The translations under genes and the position numbers were made by a program. The notes beneath the pieces are model-generated. The model saw only the letters and a list, made by a program, of their open reading frames with translations. It did no database searches and had not been told where the DNA came from. Shown piece by piece: positions 16,184 through 25,431 of a stretch of DNA of 64,000 nucleotides (its first letter is position 1; each line of letters begins with the position of its first letter). The DNA comes from Acinetobacter tandoii DSM 14970 = CIP 107469 (GTDB lineage Bacteria; Pseudomonadota; Gammaproteobacteria; Pseudomonadales; Moraxellaceae). The stretch spans positions 58,987 through 122,986 of the forward strand of contig NZ_KE007368.1 of NCBI RefSeq assembly GCF_000400735.1, given 5' to 3'.

Positions 16184-17986
16184 ATGCCACAATACAAAGC
16201 GCCCTTACGTGATATGCAGTTCGTTTTGCATGAATTACTAAATGCTGAACAACATTATGCAAAACTTCCTGCTTTCCAAGAAACCGTAAGCCGTGAATTG
16301 GTTGACCAATATTTAGAAGCCGCGGCTGATTTCTGTGAAAATGAATTGTCTCCAATCAACCAAAGTGGCGACCGCGAAGGTTGTACTTGGAATGATGGTG
16401 TGGTGACTACACCGACTGGTTTTAAAGAAGCGTACCAAAAATATATCGAGTTAGGCTTCCCTTCTCTTTCTGCTGAAGAACAATACGGTGGTCAAGGTTT
16501 ACCTGTTTCTTTGGCGAACGTAATCTCTGAAATGGTCGGTACTGCAAACTGGGCTTGGGGTATGTATCCTGGTCTTTCTCACGGTGCAGTACGTACTTTA
16601 GAACACCACGGTTCACCAGAACAAAAAGATACTTACTTACCAAACCTTGTATCAGGTGTTTGGACAGGTACGATGTGCTTAACAGAATCTCATGCAGGTT
16701 CTGACCTTGGTATTATCCGTACCAAAGCTGAACCAAATGCTGACGGTAGCTATGCAATTACTGGCGAAAAAATCTTTATCTCTGCTGGTGAGCATGACAT
16801 GGCAGAGAACATTATTCACATCGTGCTTGCACGCCTTCCAGGTGCACCAAAAGGCACTAAAGGTATTTCATTATTCATCGTACCAAAATTCAACTTAAAT
16901 GCTGATGGTACTGTGGGTGAGCGTAATGCAGTGCGTTGTGGTTCAATTGAACACAAAATGGGTATTCATGGTAACGCGACCTGTGTGATCAACTTTGACA
17001 ACGCAAAAGGTTACTTGATTGGACCTGAAAACCGTGGTCTAAACTGTATGTTTACCTTCATGAACACAGCACGTATCGGTACAGCGGTTCAAGGTCTTGC
17101 TGCATCTGAAGGTTCATTCCAAGGTGCGCTCGCATACGCGAAAGACCGTTTAGCAATGCGTTCACTTTCTGGCCCTAAAGCACCTGAAAAAGAAGCTGAT
17201 CCAATTATTGTTCACCCAGCTGTACGCAACATGTTGTTAACGCAAAAATCTTTTGCTGAAGCAGGTCGTGCATTGGTTTACTTGTTGTCTTTCCATGCCG
17301 ATATCGTTGAGCAAGGTGCAACTGAAGAAGAGCGTAAAAACTCTGACAATATTTTGTCGTTGCTTACCCCGATTGCAAAAGCTTTCTTAACTGAAACAGG
17401 TTCTGAGTCTGCAAAACACGGCGTACAAGTGTTTGGTGGTCACGGCTTTATTTCTGAACATGGTATGGAACAAATTGTTCGTGATACCCGTATTTCATGC
17501 CTATACGAAGGTACGACGGAAATTCAAGCTTTGGACTTGTTAGGTCGTAAAGTTTTGGGTACTCAAGGTGCAATGTTGAAAGACTTCACCAAGATGATTC
17601 ACAAATTCTGCGAAGCCAACAAAGACAATGCAACAATGAAAGAATTTGTTGAGCCACTGGCTGCTCTCAACAAAGAATGGGGCGACCTCACCATGCAAAT
17701 TGGTATGCGCGCAATGCAAAACCCAGAAGAAGTGGGTGCTGCCGCGGTTGATTACCTGTACTTCTCTGGTTATGTAACGCTGGCTTACCTATGGGCTCAA
17801 ATGGCGTTGGTTGCACAGCAAACCCTTGCTGCTGGTACAACTGATGTAGATTTCTACAACGCTAAAGTGACCACTGCTCGCTTCTACTTCAAGAAAATCT
17901 TACCACGCGTTCGTTCACACGTTGACGTGATTGCAGGTGGTGTAGAGCCATTAATGTCATTAGATGCGGAACACTTCGCGTTCTAA
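16184..17986 (+). CDS. Acyl-CoA dehydrogenase (long DmdC-like form), first paralogue
   Basis: FAD enzyme that desaturates an acyl-CoA at the alpha-beta position in beta-oxidation or a related pathway. The 600 residues exceed the classical 380-400; the extra C-terminal domain and the opening YKAPLRDMQFVL are features of the 3-methylmercaptopropionyl-CoA dehydrogenase (DmdC)-like family. The FAD/substrate motif MCLTESHAGSDLG lies near residue 165, and YEGTTEIQALDLLGRK near 445 contains the likely catalytic glutamate. The start is ATG 16184 with GAGG nine bases upstream. A closely similar gene follows after a terminator, so each is probably transcribed separately. The real substrate cannot be read from sequence. 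Confidence 0.92.
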   Translation: MPQYKAPLRDMQFVLHELLNAEQHYAKLPAFQETVSRELVDQYLEAAADFCENELSPINQSGDREGCTWNDGVVTTPTGFKEAYQKYIELGFPSLSAEEQYGGQGLPVSLANVISEMVGTANWAWGMYPGLSHGAVRTLEHHGSPEQKDTYLPNLVSGVWTGTMCLTESHAGSDLGIIRTKAEPNADGSYAITGEKIFISAGEHDMAENIIHIVLARLPGAPKGTKGISLFIVPKFNLNADGTVGERNAVRCGSIEHKMGIHGNATCVINFDNAKGYLIGPENRGLNCMFTFMNTARIGTAVQGLAASEGSFQGALAYAKDRLAMRSLSGPKAPEKEADPIIVHPAVRNMLLTQKSFAEAGRALVYLLSFHADIVEQGATEEERKNSDNILSLLTPIAKAFLTETGSESAKHGVQVFGGHGFISEHGMEQIVRDTRISCLYEGTTEIQALDLLGRKVLGTQGAMLKDFTKMIHKFCEANKDNATMKEFVEPLAALNKEWGDLTMQIGMRAMQNPEEVGAAAVDYLYFSGYVTLAYLWAQMALVAQQTLAAGTTDVDFYNAKVTTARFYFKKILPRVRSHVDVIAGGVEPLMSLDAEHFAF

Positions 17987-18021
17987 TCACACTTTAATGT
18001 TGCTTGCAATGTTAATTTGAA

Positions 18022-18057
18022 AAAAAAGGACTGGTCGGTTTTGACGGTCCTTTTTTT
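18022..18057 (+). terminator. Intrinsic terminator after the first acyl-CoA dehydrogenase
   Basis: AAAAAAAGGAC and GTCCTTTTTTT pair around a GC-containing loop, 35 bp past the stop codon. Confidence 0.8.
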
Positions 18058-18154
18058 ATGTAATCAATGCTAAATTTAATTCTATCAATAATACGTGTGA
18101 TCGCGTGTTATTCCACACTCGGCACATGATGTATACAACAAAGGTGAACTAACT

Positions 18155-19936
18155 ATGCCAATTTATAATGCACCGCTTGCAGATATGAAATTCATCTTAA
18201 ATGATGTTTTTAACGCAGAACAATTCTGGCAGTCGAACGAAAATCTAGCGCATTTAGATGCAGCGACTGCAGAAGCTATTTTAGAAGAGATGGCGAAATT
18301 TGCGCAAAATGTAACGCTTCCACTGAACCGTACAGGTGATGAAGAAGGTGCAACTTATAACAATGGCGCAGTGACGACACCTGCTGGTTTCAAAGAAGCG
18401 TTCCAACAATATGCTCAAGGTGGTTGGATTGGTTTAGGTGCAGAAGAAGAATGGGGCGGCCAAGGCATGCCAAAAATGCTGACTGTACTTTCTGACGAAA
18501 TGCTGTTCGCAACCAACCCGTCTTTCATGCTTTACCCATTACTTTCGGTGGGTGCAGGTATGGCGTTAAACAGCTATGCATCTCAAGAGCAAAAAGAAAC
18601 CTATTTACCTAAAATCTACTCTGGGGAATGGTCAGGCACCATGTGCTTAACTGAACCACACTCAGGAACAGATTTAGGGATTATCAAAACTAAAGCTGAA
18701 CCAAACCAAGATGGTACTTACAACATCACGGGTACGAAAATCTTCATTACGGGCGGTGACCATGACTTAGCTGAAAACATCATTCACTTGGTATTGGCGA
18801 AAACTCCAGATGCACCTGCGGGTTCACGTGGTATTTCATTATTCATCGTACCAAAATTTCTTGTGAACGAAGATGGTTCAGTAGGTGAGCGTAACGCCGC
18901 AGGACCTGGTTCAATCGAACATAAAATGGGAATCAAAGCTTCAGCAACTTGCGTCATGAACTTTGACGGTGCAAAAGGCTACCTCGTGGGTAAAGAAAAC
19001 GAAGGGCTTGCAGCGATGTTCGTGATGATGAACTACGAACGTTTATCAATGGGTATTCAAGGTCTTGGTGCTTCTGAATTTGCCTACCAAAATGCAGCAC
19101 AATATGCGACAGATCGTTTACAAGGTCGTAGCGCGTCTGGTGTGAAATCTCCAAACAAACCAGCAGACAGCATTTTAGTGCATGGTGATGTACGTCGTAT
19201 GTTGTTAAACGTACGTGCGAACAATGAAGCATCGCGTGCATTTGCAGTGTATGTGGGTCAACAGTTAGACATCACCAAATTCTCGACCGATGCTGAAGCA
19301 GTGAAAAAAGCCAACGACCGCGTTGCACTTTTGACACCAATTGCAAAAGCTTACTTAACCGATACTGCATTCCAAGCAACGCTTGATGCTCAAATGTGCT
19401 TCGGTGGTCATGGTTATATTCGTGAATGGGGTATGGAACAATGTGTTCGTGACCTACGTATTGCACAGATTTACGAAGGAACAAATGGCGTTCAATCTCA
19501 AGACTTGATTGGTCGTAAAACTATTAAGTGTAACGGCGCCTACGTTGCAGAATACATCGAAGAAATTCGTGATTTCGCCAACGGTTTAGATGCAGACTTA
19601 AACTTCATTAAAGATGCCACTTTAGATGCCGCGACAGAAGTAGCTGATTTGACTCAATTCGTACTTGCTCAAGCCGCAGAAAATGTAGAATTCCCAAATG
19701 CAGCAGCGGTTGACTACTTACACGCGGTTGGTTTATTAAGCTTCGCTTACATGTTTGCTCGTATTGCCAATGCAGCAAAAGATAAAGATGGCGAATTCTT
19801 CCAAAACAAATTAGCGCTTGCTCAATACTTCGCACAACGTATTCTTCCAGAATTAGACATGCGTATTGCTAAAGTAAAAGCAGGTTCTGATTTAATCATG
19901 AACTTCAGCGAAGATTACTTCACTAGCCAAGCATAA
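18155..19936 (+). CDS. Acyl-CoA dehydrogenase (long DmdC-like form), second paralogue
   Basis: A 593-residue FAD-dependent acyl-CoA dehydrogenase, similar along its whole length to the preceding gene (shared opening YNAPLADMKFIL versus YKAPLRDMQFVL, MCLTEPHSGTDLG versus MCLTESHAGSDLG, SIEHKMGIKASATCV versus SIEHKMGIHGNATCV). YEGTNGVQSQDLIGRK near residue 443 carries the likely catalytic glutamate. The differences within conserved blocks suggest an old duplication with different chain-length or branching preference. It is flanked by terminators on both sides, indicating its own promoter in the 168-bp gap. Confidence 0.92.
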   Translation: MPIYNAPLADMKFILNDVFNAEQFWQSNENLAHLDAATAEAILEEMAKFAQNVTLPLNRTGDEEGATYNNGAVTTPAGFKEAFQQYAQGGWIGLGAEEEWGGQGMPKMLTVLSDEMLFATNPSFMLYPLLSVGAGMALNSYASQEQKETYLPKIYSGEWSGTMCLTEPHSGTDLGIIKTKAEPNQDGTYNITGTKIFITGGDHDLAENIIHLVLAKTPDAPAGSRGISLFIVPKFLVNEDGSVGERNAAGPGSIEHKMGIKASATCVMNFDGAKGYLVGKENEGLAAMFVMMNYERLSMGIQGLGASEFAYQNAAQYATDRLQGRSASGVKSPNKPADSILVHGDVRRMLLNVRANNEASRAFAVYVGQQLDITKFSTDAEAVKKANDRVALLTPIAKAYLTDTAFQATLDAQMCFGGHGYIREWGMEQCVRDLRIAQIYEGTNGVQSQDLIGRKTIKCNGAYVAEYIEEIRDFANGLDADLNFIKDATLDAATEVADLTQFVLAQAAENVEFPNAAAVDYLHAVGLLSFAYMFARIANAAKDKDGEFFQNKLALAQYFAQRILPELDMRIAKVKAGSDLIMNFSEDYFTSQA

Positions 19937-19950
19937 TCGTTAAGTATAAA

Positions 19951-19979
19951 AAAACGCCTGCTCTGTCAGGCGTTTTTTT
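19951..19979 (+). terminator. Intrinsic terminator after the second acyl-CoA dehydrogenase
   Basis: AACGCCTG and CAGGCGTT form a perfect 8-bp stem around CTCTGT, followed by a T run. Confidence 0.9.
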
Positions 19980-20053
19980 ATGCCCTAATGTTCATGTGCA
20001 TGAAATTTGCTTATGATTGAATAAGTTGTTATTTCAAATAATAGGAGGTAAAG

Positions 20054-20551
20054 ATGTCTGAACGAGATCCTAAAGTGGTTAAAATTGAAACCCTCCTCGA
20101 CCGATTAGGTAATTTAGCGGTTGAAAGCTTTCATTATATTGCCTTATTTATTATTGGCTGTATGGTGGCATGGTCAGCCGTGCATACCGTCATTGAAATT
20201 CTTACCGTTAAACAATACGCCACCATTGACGATATTCTGTTGTTATTTATCTATTTGGAATTGGGTGCCATGGTTGGGATTTATTTTAAAACCAATCATA
20301 TGCCTGTCCGCTTTCTGATTTATGTGGCAATTACCGCACTCACCCGTCTTTTGATTTCAGATATTCAACACGATCATAAAGCCGATATGGACTTGGTGAT
20401 TATTACAGGTTCAATTTTGATTCTTGCGCTAGCCATTTTAATTGTGCGTTATGCATCATGGACGTTCCCTTCCGTCATACGCGATAAACATCATGATAAA
20501 CCCTTACCGCTAGGTAAAACTCCACGTCCAGAAGATGATGAATTGGCTTAA
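20054..20551 (+). CDS. PsiE-family inner membrane protein
   Basis: A 165-residue membrane protein with four hydrophobic segments (about residues 25-47, 60-80, 85-105 and 112-132), matching the phosphate-starvation-inducible PsiE family by layout and by the DDILLLFIYLELGAMVGIYF and NHMPVRFLIYVAITALTR blocks. The biochemical role of the family is not established. A good AGGAGG ribosome-binding site precedes the ATG by six bases. The C-terminal tail is charged and cytoplasmic in the predicted topology. Confidence 0.87.
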   Translation: MSERDPKVVKIETLLDRLGNLAVESFHYIALFIIGCMVAWSAVHTVIEILTVKQYATIDDILLLFIYLELGAMVGIYFKTNHMPVRFLIYVAITALTRLLISDIQHDHKADMDLVIITGSILILALAILIVRYASWTFPSVIRDKHHDKPLPLGKTPRPEDDELA

Positions 20552-20568
20552 TTAAATCTTTTAAATCT

Positions 20569-20633
20569 AGCTTGCCCACTTTCGAGCATGACCTCTGTGG
20601 CTGAGTTCAAATCGAAAGTTGGGAAGCTTTTTT
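20569..20633. terminator. Long imperfect hairpin between convergent genes
   Basis: AGCTTGCCCACTTTCGA (20569-20585) pairs with TCGAAAGTTGGGAAGCT (20612-20628) over 16 bp with one bulge on each side, around a 26-nt loop, and TTTTTT follows on the plus strand. It can end the PsiE transcript. Confidence 0.65.
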
Positions 20634-21060
20634 ATCTTGGAACTAATACATAGCGACCATTTTCAAAGATCCAGTACATATTTTGTGGTGGTTCAGGTAA
20701 CCCTAAACGTTGCCAATCATTGATAATCCGATAATTTGAACTTTCAATGCGCGAATTGGCATCACCAAAAACATAACTGGTACTTTGATGATTGTATTGA
20801 GTATAAGTAGGTGCCTGTAAATTAATACTGACATTGGCTTGTGGTCGGTCCCAATTTGGCGGACGATGATAATGCGGCGGATAGGGTCGATTCGGGTAAG
20901 GTCGATCCGGATATGGGGGTTGCGGTGGATAAGGTCGATAATTCGGGCGTTTTGTACTGGTGCCCTGATAATTTGACCAGCCATTGGCATCTGCTGAAGC
21001 ATAGCTAGAACTCAGCATCAAGATGATCATCCCACATGCAAAATAGAACTTTACTTTCAT
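20632..21060 (-). CDS. Secreted proline-rich protein with RcnB-like C-terminus
   Basis: A 142-residue precursor with a signal peptide (hydrophobic core to about residue 20, SYASA before the likely cut). Residues 40-70 form a low-complexity Pro/Tyr/Arg tract with repeated PYPxRPYP units. The C-terminus INDWQRLGLPEPPQNMYW followed by GRYVLV has the layout of the RcnB-type periplasmic domain (Trp-x3-Leu-x-x-PP...W...YVLV), known from nickel/cobalt homeostasis proteins. A metal role here is inference only, since no metal-binding cluster stands out. It is transcribed alone, convergent with the PsiE gene. Confidence 0.8.
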   Translation of the reverse strand: MKVKFYFACGMIILMLSSSYASADANGWSNYQGTSTKRPNYRPYPPQPPYPDRPYPNRPYPPHYHRPPNWDRPQANVSINLQAPTYTQYNHQSTSYVFGDANSRIESSNYRIINDWQRLGLPEPPQNMYWIFENGRYVLVPR

Positions 21061-21176
21061 CTGCTATTTCCAATGTTCTTTGTTGATATTTTAACCTAAT
21101 TCTTTCCCCAAACATGCATACAAATAGAAGGCTGCGCAAAGATTTGTAGCGCTATTACATTCACCTATTCTCGATT

Positions 21177-21205
21177 TTGCTTTTCACACTTTATGCTAAT
21201 ATAAG
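21177..21205 (+). promoter_or_regulatory. Putative promoter of the 150-residue hypothetical gene
   Basis: TTGCTT (21177-21182) and TATAAG (21200-21205) with a 17-bp spacer, 26 bp before the GTG start. Confidence 0.5.
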
Positions 21206-21231
21206 CCTTTTCATGGATTAGGCTGAACATT

Positions 21232-21684
21232 GTGGCGGAATTAAGCTTTGAACGACTGCATCAATTTTTCTCTAAAGTTCCAAGTGTGCAACAAGAGTTT
21301 ATCGATTCTTATGGAACGGATGGTCAACATGCGTGGTGGTTTAAATTCCAGATTAATATCGACCACCCGCTAGCATGGCAAACCGTACAAGAACTGGGGC
21401 ATGTACTGAATTACATTTCGACCCATGAGCGTTTACCAACGCAATTTCTTCCAGTTTCACCTCCGCCTTATATGAATGGTGAAGCAAAAAAATTTCTATC
21501 TTGGGTCATCCAATGTAATCACCCAGATTTTCCACCCGATGTGGTTTGTGACTGGCTTGAAGCGCGTTTACCACAGCCTGTCGAAGATGAAACACAATGG
21601 AAAATCAAAACTGATCTACATGAATTAGACAATATGACCGACAAAGAGCTGGATCAAATCATTCCACCAAATCCTCAGATATAA
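21232..21684 (+). CDS. Hypothetical protein
   Basis: A 150-residue acidic, soluble protein that I do not recognise. It is rich in aromatic residues and short proline runs (VSPPPYMNGEAKKFLSW, HPDFPPDVVCDWLEARLPQP) and has no signal peptide, membrane helix or obvious active-site motif. Translation starts at GTG 21232; no internal ATG lies before the well-formed SFERLHQFF segment, and a sound promoter sits just upstream. The composition and uninterrupted frame support a real gene. The neighbours, PsiE and a phospholipase-like gene, give no clear hint of function. Confidence 0.8.
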   Translation: MAELSFERLHQFFSKVPSVQQEFIDSYGTDGQHAWWFKFQINIDHPLAWQTVQELGHVLNYISTHERLPTQFLPVSPPPYMNGEAKKFLSWVIQCNHPDFPPDVVCDWLEARLPQPVEDETQWKIKTDLHELDNMTDKELDQIIPPNPQI

Positions 21685-21724
21685 ACAATAGTTTCTCTCA
21701 ATTCTTGATCCAAATCAGGAATCT

Positions 21725-21749
21725 CCTCCCTTTATTGATTAAAGGGAGG
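21725..21749. terminator. Inverted repeat between convergent genes
   Basis: CCTCCCTTT and AAAGGGAGG form a perfect 9-bp stem around ATTGATT between the convergent hypothetical gene and the phospholipase gene. There is no T run on either strand, so its role as a terminator is uncertain. Confidence 0.45.
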
Positions 21750-21766
21750 TGAGCTGGGATTAAAAA

Positions 21767-23230
21767 TTAAAACGTTGATAAACCACTCCATTCCATAAAA
21801 CGATACAACGCATATTTCAATTTTGAGTCATCCGCATACTGGGTATAGTCCACACTCATTTGTTTCCCCTCGAGATTTGACCATGCCGTATTAAAGTACT
21901 GATTCGCATCTTGGAACACTTGAGTCTGAGTCGAACCCAAGACACGTAAGTCTGTCTCTAAATTATAATTTTTAATATTTCGCGCGGTAAAATTGGCTGA
22001 ACCTAAAATCATCTCACTGCTATTGCCACTACGCTTCACAATCATCTTACTGTGGCATTGTTCACCTTGAGTATTACACCAGCGCACGGGTATGCCTGCC
22101 GCATGTAACTCAGACGCTACCTGACGGTTTGGAATGCCATTTTTTTGACGTCCAAAAGCATCTTTATTCGGGTCAAGTAAAACCCGCAGTTGCACACCAC
22201 GTTCTTGTGCTGCAATGAGGGCTTGAATAATTTGTCGTTCAGATAAATAGAACATTGCCAAATCAATCTGATCTTGTTTTTTTGCAGTCGTAATTAAGTT
22301 TAACGTCGCATCTAAAATTGCTTGTTCCGTCAAGACTTGCACTTGAGGCTCTGTTTTCGCAGCTTCAAACTCACCCAGAATAATTACAGGCATATCACCA
22401 CCAGACATTCGACCTACCGCTTGCTCAGTCTTTAAAATATCGATCGCGGTATTGCCTGTCACCACTAAACCGACATTAGAGTGTCGTGAACTGCCATCAT
22501 GTGGGTTCATCGAAGTAACCAAAGCCTTCCACCCCTGTGCAGTATCCACCACCAAAGTTTTACGATGATTGGCTTTAAAATTAAACAAATTAAAATAACT
22601 GCGTAAGGTAATGGGTTCTTTACCAAATGGATTTGGCAACCAACCTTTTTCAGGATTACTGCCTGCATTTTGACAGCACAAATACCAGAAACCTGACCAA
22701 GTAGGATTTGATGCCCGTAGTGGACGCAAATCAGTTTCGATCACATCAATCCCTGCCTGACGCAGTTGACGATAATGTTCAGGTGCTACGCCACCATAAA
22801 CTGAATTAATGGGATCGGTAATCAATTTAATTTCAATATGAGGATACTGGCGGCGTTTCGAAATTAAGGCATCGGTTAATTGTTGGGTTAGAGCTTGCTG
22901 TTGCAGTTTTGACTCACCCACCTCTTTATTGAATAAAAACATATCCAATACGATGGTGGTTTGGGCTTCATCAATCATTTTTAGCATTTCTTTAAAAATG
23001 ACATGCTGTTGCTGCTGTTTACCATCACGGGTTAAATACGTTTGATCCGCTAAAAACTTCACTTGGGCATGCCGTAATTTTCCTGTGTAATTTAGACCTT
23101 CAGGTAACGGCTTTAGTGTGTGATAAATCCCTGAAGCCAAATAGCCCAGTGCCAAGAAACTAACAATGACCGCAACATAACGCCGCGGTGTCCAATTTAA
23201 TTTATGATGAATTTTTCGAAAAATACGCAT
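21767..23230 (-). CDS. Phospholipase D-like / cardiolipin synthase-like protein
   Basis: A 487-residue PLD-superfamily protein with an N-terminal membrane anchor (about residues 18-38) and two phosphodiesterase halves. The first HKD motif is complete (HRKTLVVD near residue 222). The second, HSKMIVKRSGNSSEMILGS, keeps His and Lys but lacks the usual aspartate at the expected position. The family cleaves or exchanges phosphodiester bonds, commonly to make cardiolipin or hydrolyse phospholipids. Acinetobacter carries several PLD-like genes. It starts 5 bp after a terminator-like hairpin that follows znuD, so its ribosome-binding site (TTAGG) lies in the hairpin's 3' arm. Confidence 0.87.
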   Translation of the reverse strand: MRIFRKIHHKLNWTPRRYVAVIVSFLALGYLASGIYHTLKPLPEGLNYTGKLRHAQVKFLADQTYLTRDGKQQQQHVIFKEMLKMIDEAQTTIVLDMFLFNKEVGESKLQQQALTQQLTDALISKRRQYPHIEIKLITDPINSVYGGVAPEHYRQLRQAGIDVIETDLRPLRASNPTWSGFWYLCCQNAGSNPEKGWLPNPFGKEPITLRSYFNLFNFKANHRKTLVVDTAQGWKALVTSMNPHDGSSRHSNVGLVVTGNTAIDILKTEQAVGRMSGGDMPVIILGEFEAAKTEPQVQVLTEQAILDATLNLITTAKKQDQIDLAMFYLSERQIIQALIAAQERGVQLRVLLDPNKDAFGRQKNGIPNRQVASELHAAGIPVRWCNTQGEQCHSKMIVKRSGNSSEMILGSANFTARNIKNYNLETDLRVLGSTQTQVFQDANQYFNTAWSNLEGKQMSVDYTQYADDSKLKYALYRFMEWSGLSTF

Positions 23231-23235
23231 AAGAA

Positions 23236-23268
23236 AAAACCTAACCCAATAGGTTCAGGCTAGGTTTT
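23236..23268 (-). terminator. Terminator-like hairpin between the zinc receptor and phospholipase genes
   Basis: On the minus strand AAAACCTA and TAGGTTTT pair around a loop with inner CC/GG pairs, followed by TTTTTT. The phospholipase ATG follows within 6 nt. Confidence 0.6.
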
Positions 23269-23335
23269 CTTAACACATTTTTCAAGTGACTTTGTGTGAC
23301 ATCACCTTGAATCCATTCAAAAAGCTGATGGCTTC

Positions 23336-25399
23336 TTAGAAACCAAACTCCAACCCAACAGTGAAGTTGCGCCCCATTTGTGGAAGTGTCGATAAGAATG
23401 ACGCATGGTTATATACAGTTTCATCTAACAGGTTATTGACTTTGGCATAAACACGATAATCTGTTTTATCCGAAAGGCGGGCGGCATAAGCTAAACCCAG
23501 ATTTACCATATTGTAGCCATCAGTTTCTGTTTCATAGACTGCAATTTTGTCTTGCTTGAAGGCACGGTAATATTCCGCAGTTCCTGAGAAACCATCACCA
23601 AAATCGGCGTCAAAACGTGTTCCTAAACGGCCACCAGGAACACGTGGTGCATCCCCTTCAGCATCAATTTTTCCACGTACATAGTCACCAAATAACGTGG
23701 CAGTATAGATTGGCGACAGTTGATAGGAGATTTCCCCTTCAGCACCATAAAAACGTGCTTTATCTTGCGTATACTGAATTAAACGAAAATCTTCATAACG
23801 ATCCAGCGTTTGGGCATAAATATAATCATCAAACCAGTTATGGAACACATGAACATGATAGTTCAGTCGATCAGTATCGTAATGGAAACCCAATTCAAGG
23901 TTATTCGATTTCTCAACAGCTAAATTTTCATTGCCCAACTCATAGGTATTGGTTGCCAGATGCTTACCTTGTGAATACAGCTCCTGCGCCATCGGTAAAC
24001 GTTCTTGATGGGAGGCCACCAAAGACAATTTATAATTCGGTGCAAATGCCCAGTTCGCTGCACCAGAATAAGAAAATGCATGATCATCATAATCTTTTTG
24101 TGGCGAATCAATATCAATACTTTGCTGATCCAAACGTGCTGCCAGTTCAAAATGCACATCGTTCCATTGACGATGCTCTAAAGCAAATAAGCTCCATTTA
24201 TCTGTGGTACTTGGCCCTGCAAATAACGCTTCTTCTCCAGTAATATCGAGTTTTTGGCGACCAAACTGAGTGCCAATTACCCCTTCCCATGCCCCAATCG
24301 GGTTATGCAGCAATTCTAAACGCGTGTCATAACCTTCACTTTTAAAGGTTGTGGCAGCTTGACCTTCTTCAATTTCATCATGTTGATAATCGGTATAACT
24401 CGCTTGCACACGTAGTTTTTGGAAGCCTGCAAATGGGTCTGCCAACTCACTTCTAAAATCATAACGCTCGGATTTTAGATCTACCCAAGGTCCCGCATGA
24501 CTATGATCATGTGCCTCATGTGTATCTGCTTCATGGTCATGATCGTGCTCACCACAGTGTAAATGCGGTTGTCCTGCTAAATGTGCTTCACAGCTTTCAT
24601 ATTCATGATTATGACCTGGCAATCCATATTGATCTTGACGATTGGTATAAGAAACTCCCGTAAAACCACGATCATAAATCCATGACAGTCCTAAAGTCAC
24701 ATTTTGAGACTCCGCAAAAGTGTTATCTACGCGACGTTCTTTTTCACCTTCATGAACATAATCTGGGGCAATATAATTATTTGCATCGCGTTTCAGGCCT
24801 TCAACACGTAATGCAACTTGATCACCCAAACCAACTGTTACCCCTGCTGTAGCTAACTTTTCATCGTTGCCCGTGTTGTAACGTACACCAAGTTTTCCTT
24901 CATAGCCGTTCTCTGGCATCTGGGTGGGAATCTTATTGTCCGTGACATTGACCAAACCACCTACATTTCCAGCCCCGTACAATAAGGTTGACGGACCACG
25001 TACAATTTCAATTTGCTTGGCCAAAGTAGGATCTACGGTCACTGCATGATCTGGCGATAAAGTCGATACATCCATAGTTTCAGAGGCATTCGCCAAGACT
25101 TTTACACGTGCTGCATCTTGCCCTCGAATCACGGGGCGACTAGCACCTGGACCAAACTGATTGGAATAGACCCCGACCTGATTACTTAGTGCTTCACCTA
25201 TGGTGGTGCCACCTTGTACCAACTGATCACTTTTAATGACATTATCGGCAGCCGAATAATCTACAGCAGTCTGTACCAAAGGATGTGCTGTGACTTGAAT
25301 GGTGTCTAGTTTTTGCGTAGATTCATCATCTTGTGCAAATGCGGAAGGCGCGATTACCGCAAGAATCGCAACGGAAAGTAAATTCTTATGAAATAACAT
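23336..25399 (-). CDS. znuD: TonB-dependent zinc receptor, ZnuD-like
   Basis: Outer-membrane receptor of 687 residues: signal peptide (ending SAFAQ near residue 23), a TonB box region DTIQVTAHP, a plug with GPSTLLYGAGNVGGLVNV, and a barrel ending in GLEFGF with terminal Phe. Residues about 262-303 form an extracellular-loop-like tract with 12 histidines and two cysteines (CEAHLAGQPHLHC, then EHDHDHEADTHEAHDHSH), the feature of ZnuD receptors that bind Zn. A Zur-box-like palindrome lies 33 bp upstream of the start. Together these support zinc uptake under Zur repression. A heme or other ligand is less likely. Confidence 0.88.
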   Translation of the reverse strand: MLFHKNLLSVAILAVIAPSAFAQDDESTQKLDTIQVTAHPLVQTAVDYSAADNVIKSDQLVQGGTTIGEALSNQVGVYSNQFGPGASRPVIRGQDAARVKVLANASETMDVSTLSPDHAVTVDPTLAKQIEIVRGPSTLLYGAGNVGGLVNVTDNKIPTQMPENGYEGKLGVRYNTGNDEKLATAGVTVGLGDQVALRVEGLKRDANNYIAPDYVHEGEKERRVDNTFAESQNVTLGLSWIYDRGFTGVSYTNRQDQYGLPGHNHEYESCEAHLAGQPHLHCGEHDHDHEADTHEAHDHSHAGPWVDLKSERYDFRSELADPFAGFQKLRVQASYTDYQHDEIEEGQAATTFKSEGYDTRLELLHNPIGAWEGVIGTQFGRQKLDITGEEALFAGPSTTDKWSLFALEHRQWNDVHFELAARLDQQSIDIDSPQKDYDDHAFSYSGAANWAFAPNYKLSLVASHQERLPMAQELYSQGKHLATNTYELGNENLAVEKSNNLELGFHYDTDRLNYHVHVFHNWFDDYIYAQTLDRYEDFRLIQYTQDKARFYGAEGEISYQLSPIYTATLFGDYVRGKIDAEGDAPRVPGGRLGTRFDADFGDGFSGTAEYYRAFKQDKIAVYETETDGYNMVNLGLAYAARLSDKTDYRVYAKVNNLLDETVYNHASFLSTLPQMGRNFTVGLEFGF

Positions 25400-25431
25400 G
25401 AGTCGAGTTTGGTCTGGTGAAAGCTATTAAT

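Noticed and set aside
23617..24243. 208-codon plus-strand frame inside the zinc receptor gene
   Set aside because: It lies wholly within the znuD coding region and has histidine-rich, non-protein-like composition, so it is a shadow frame.
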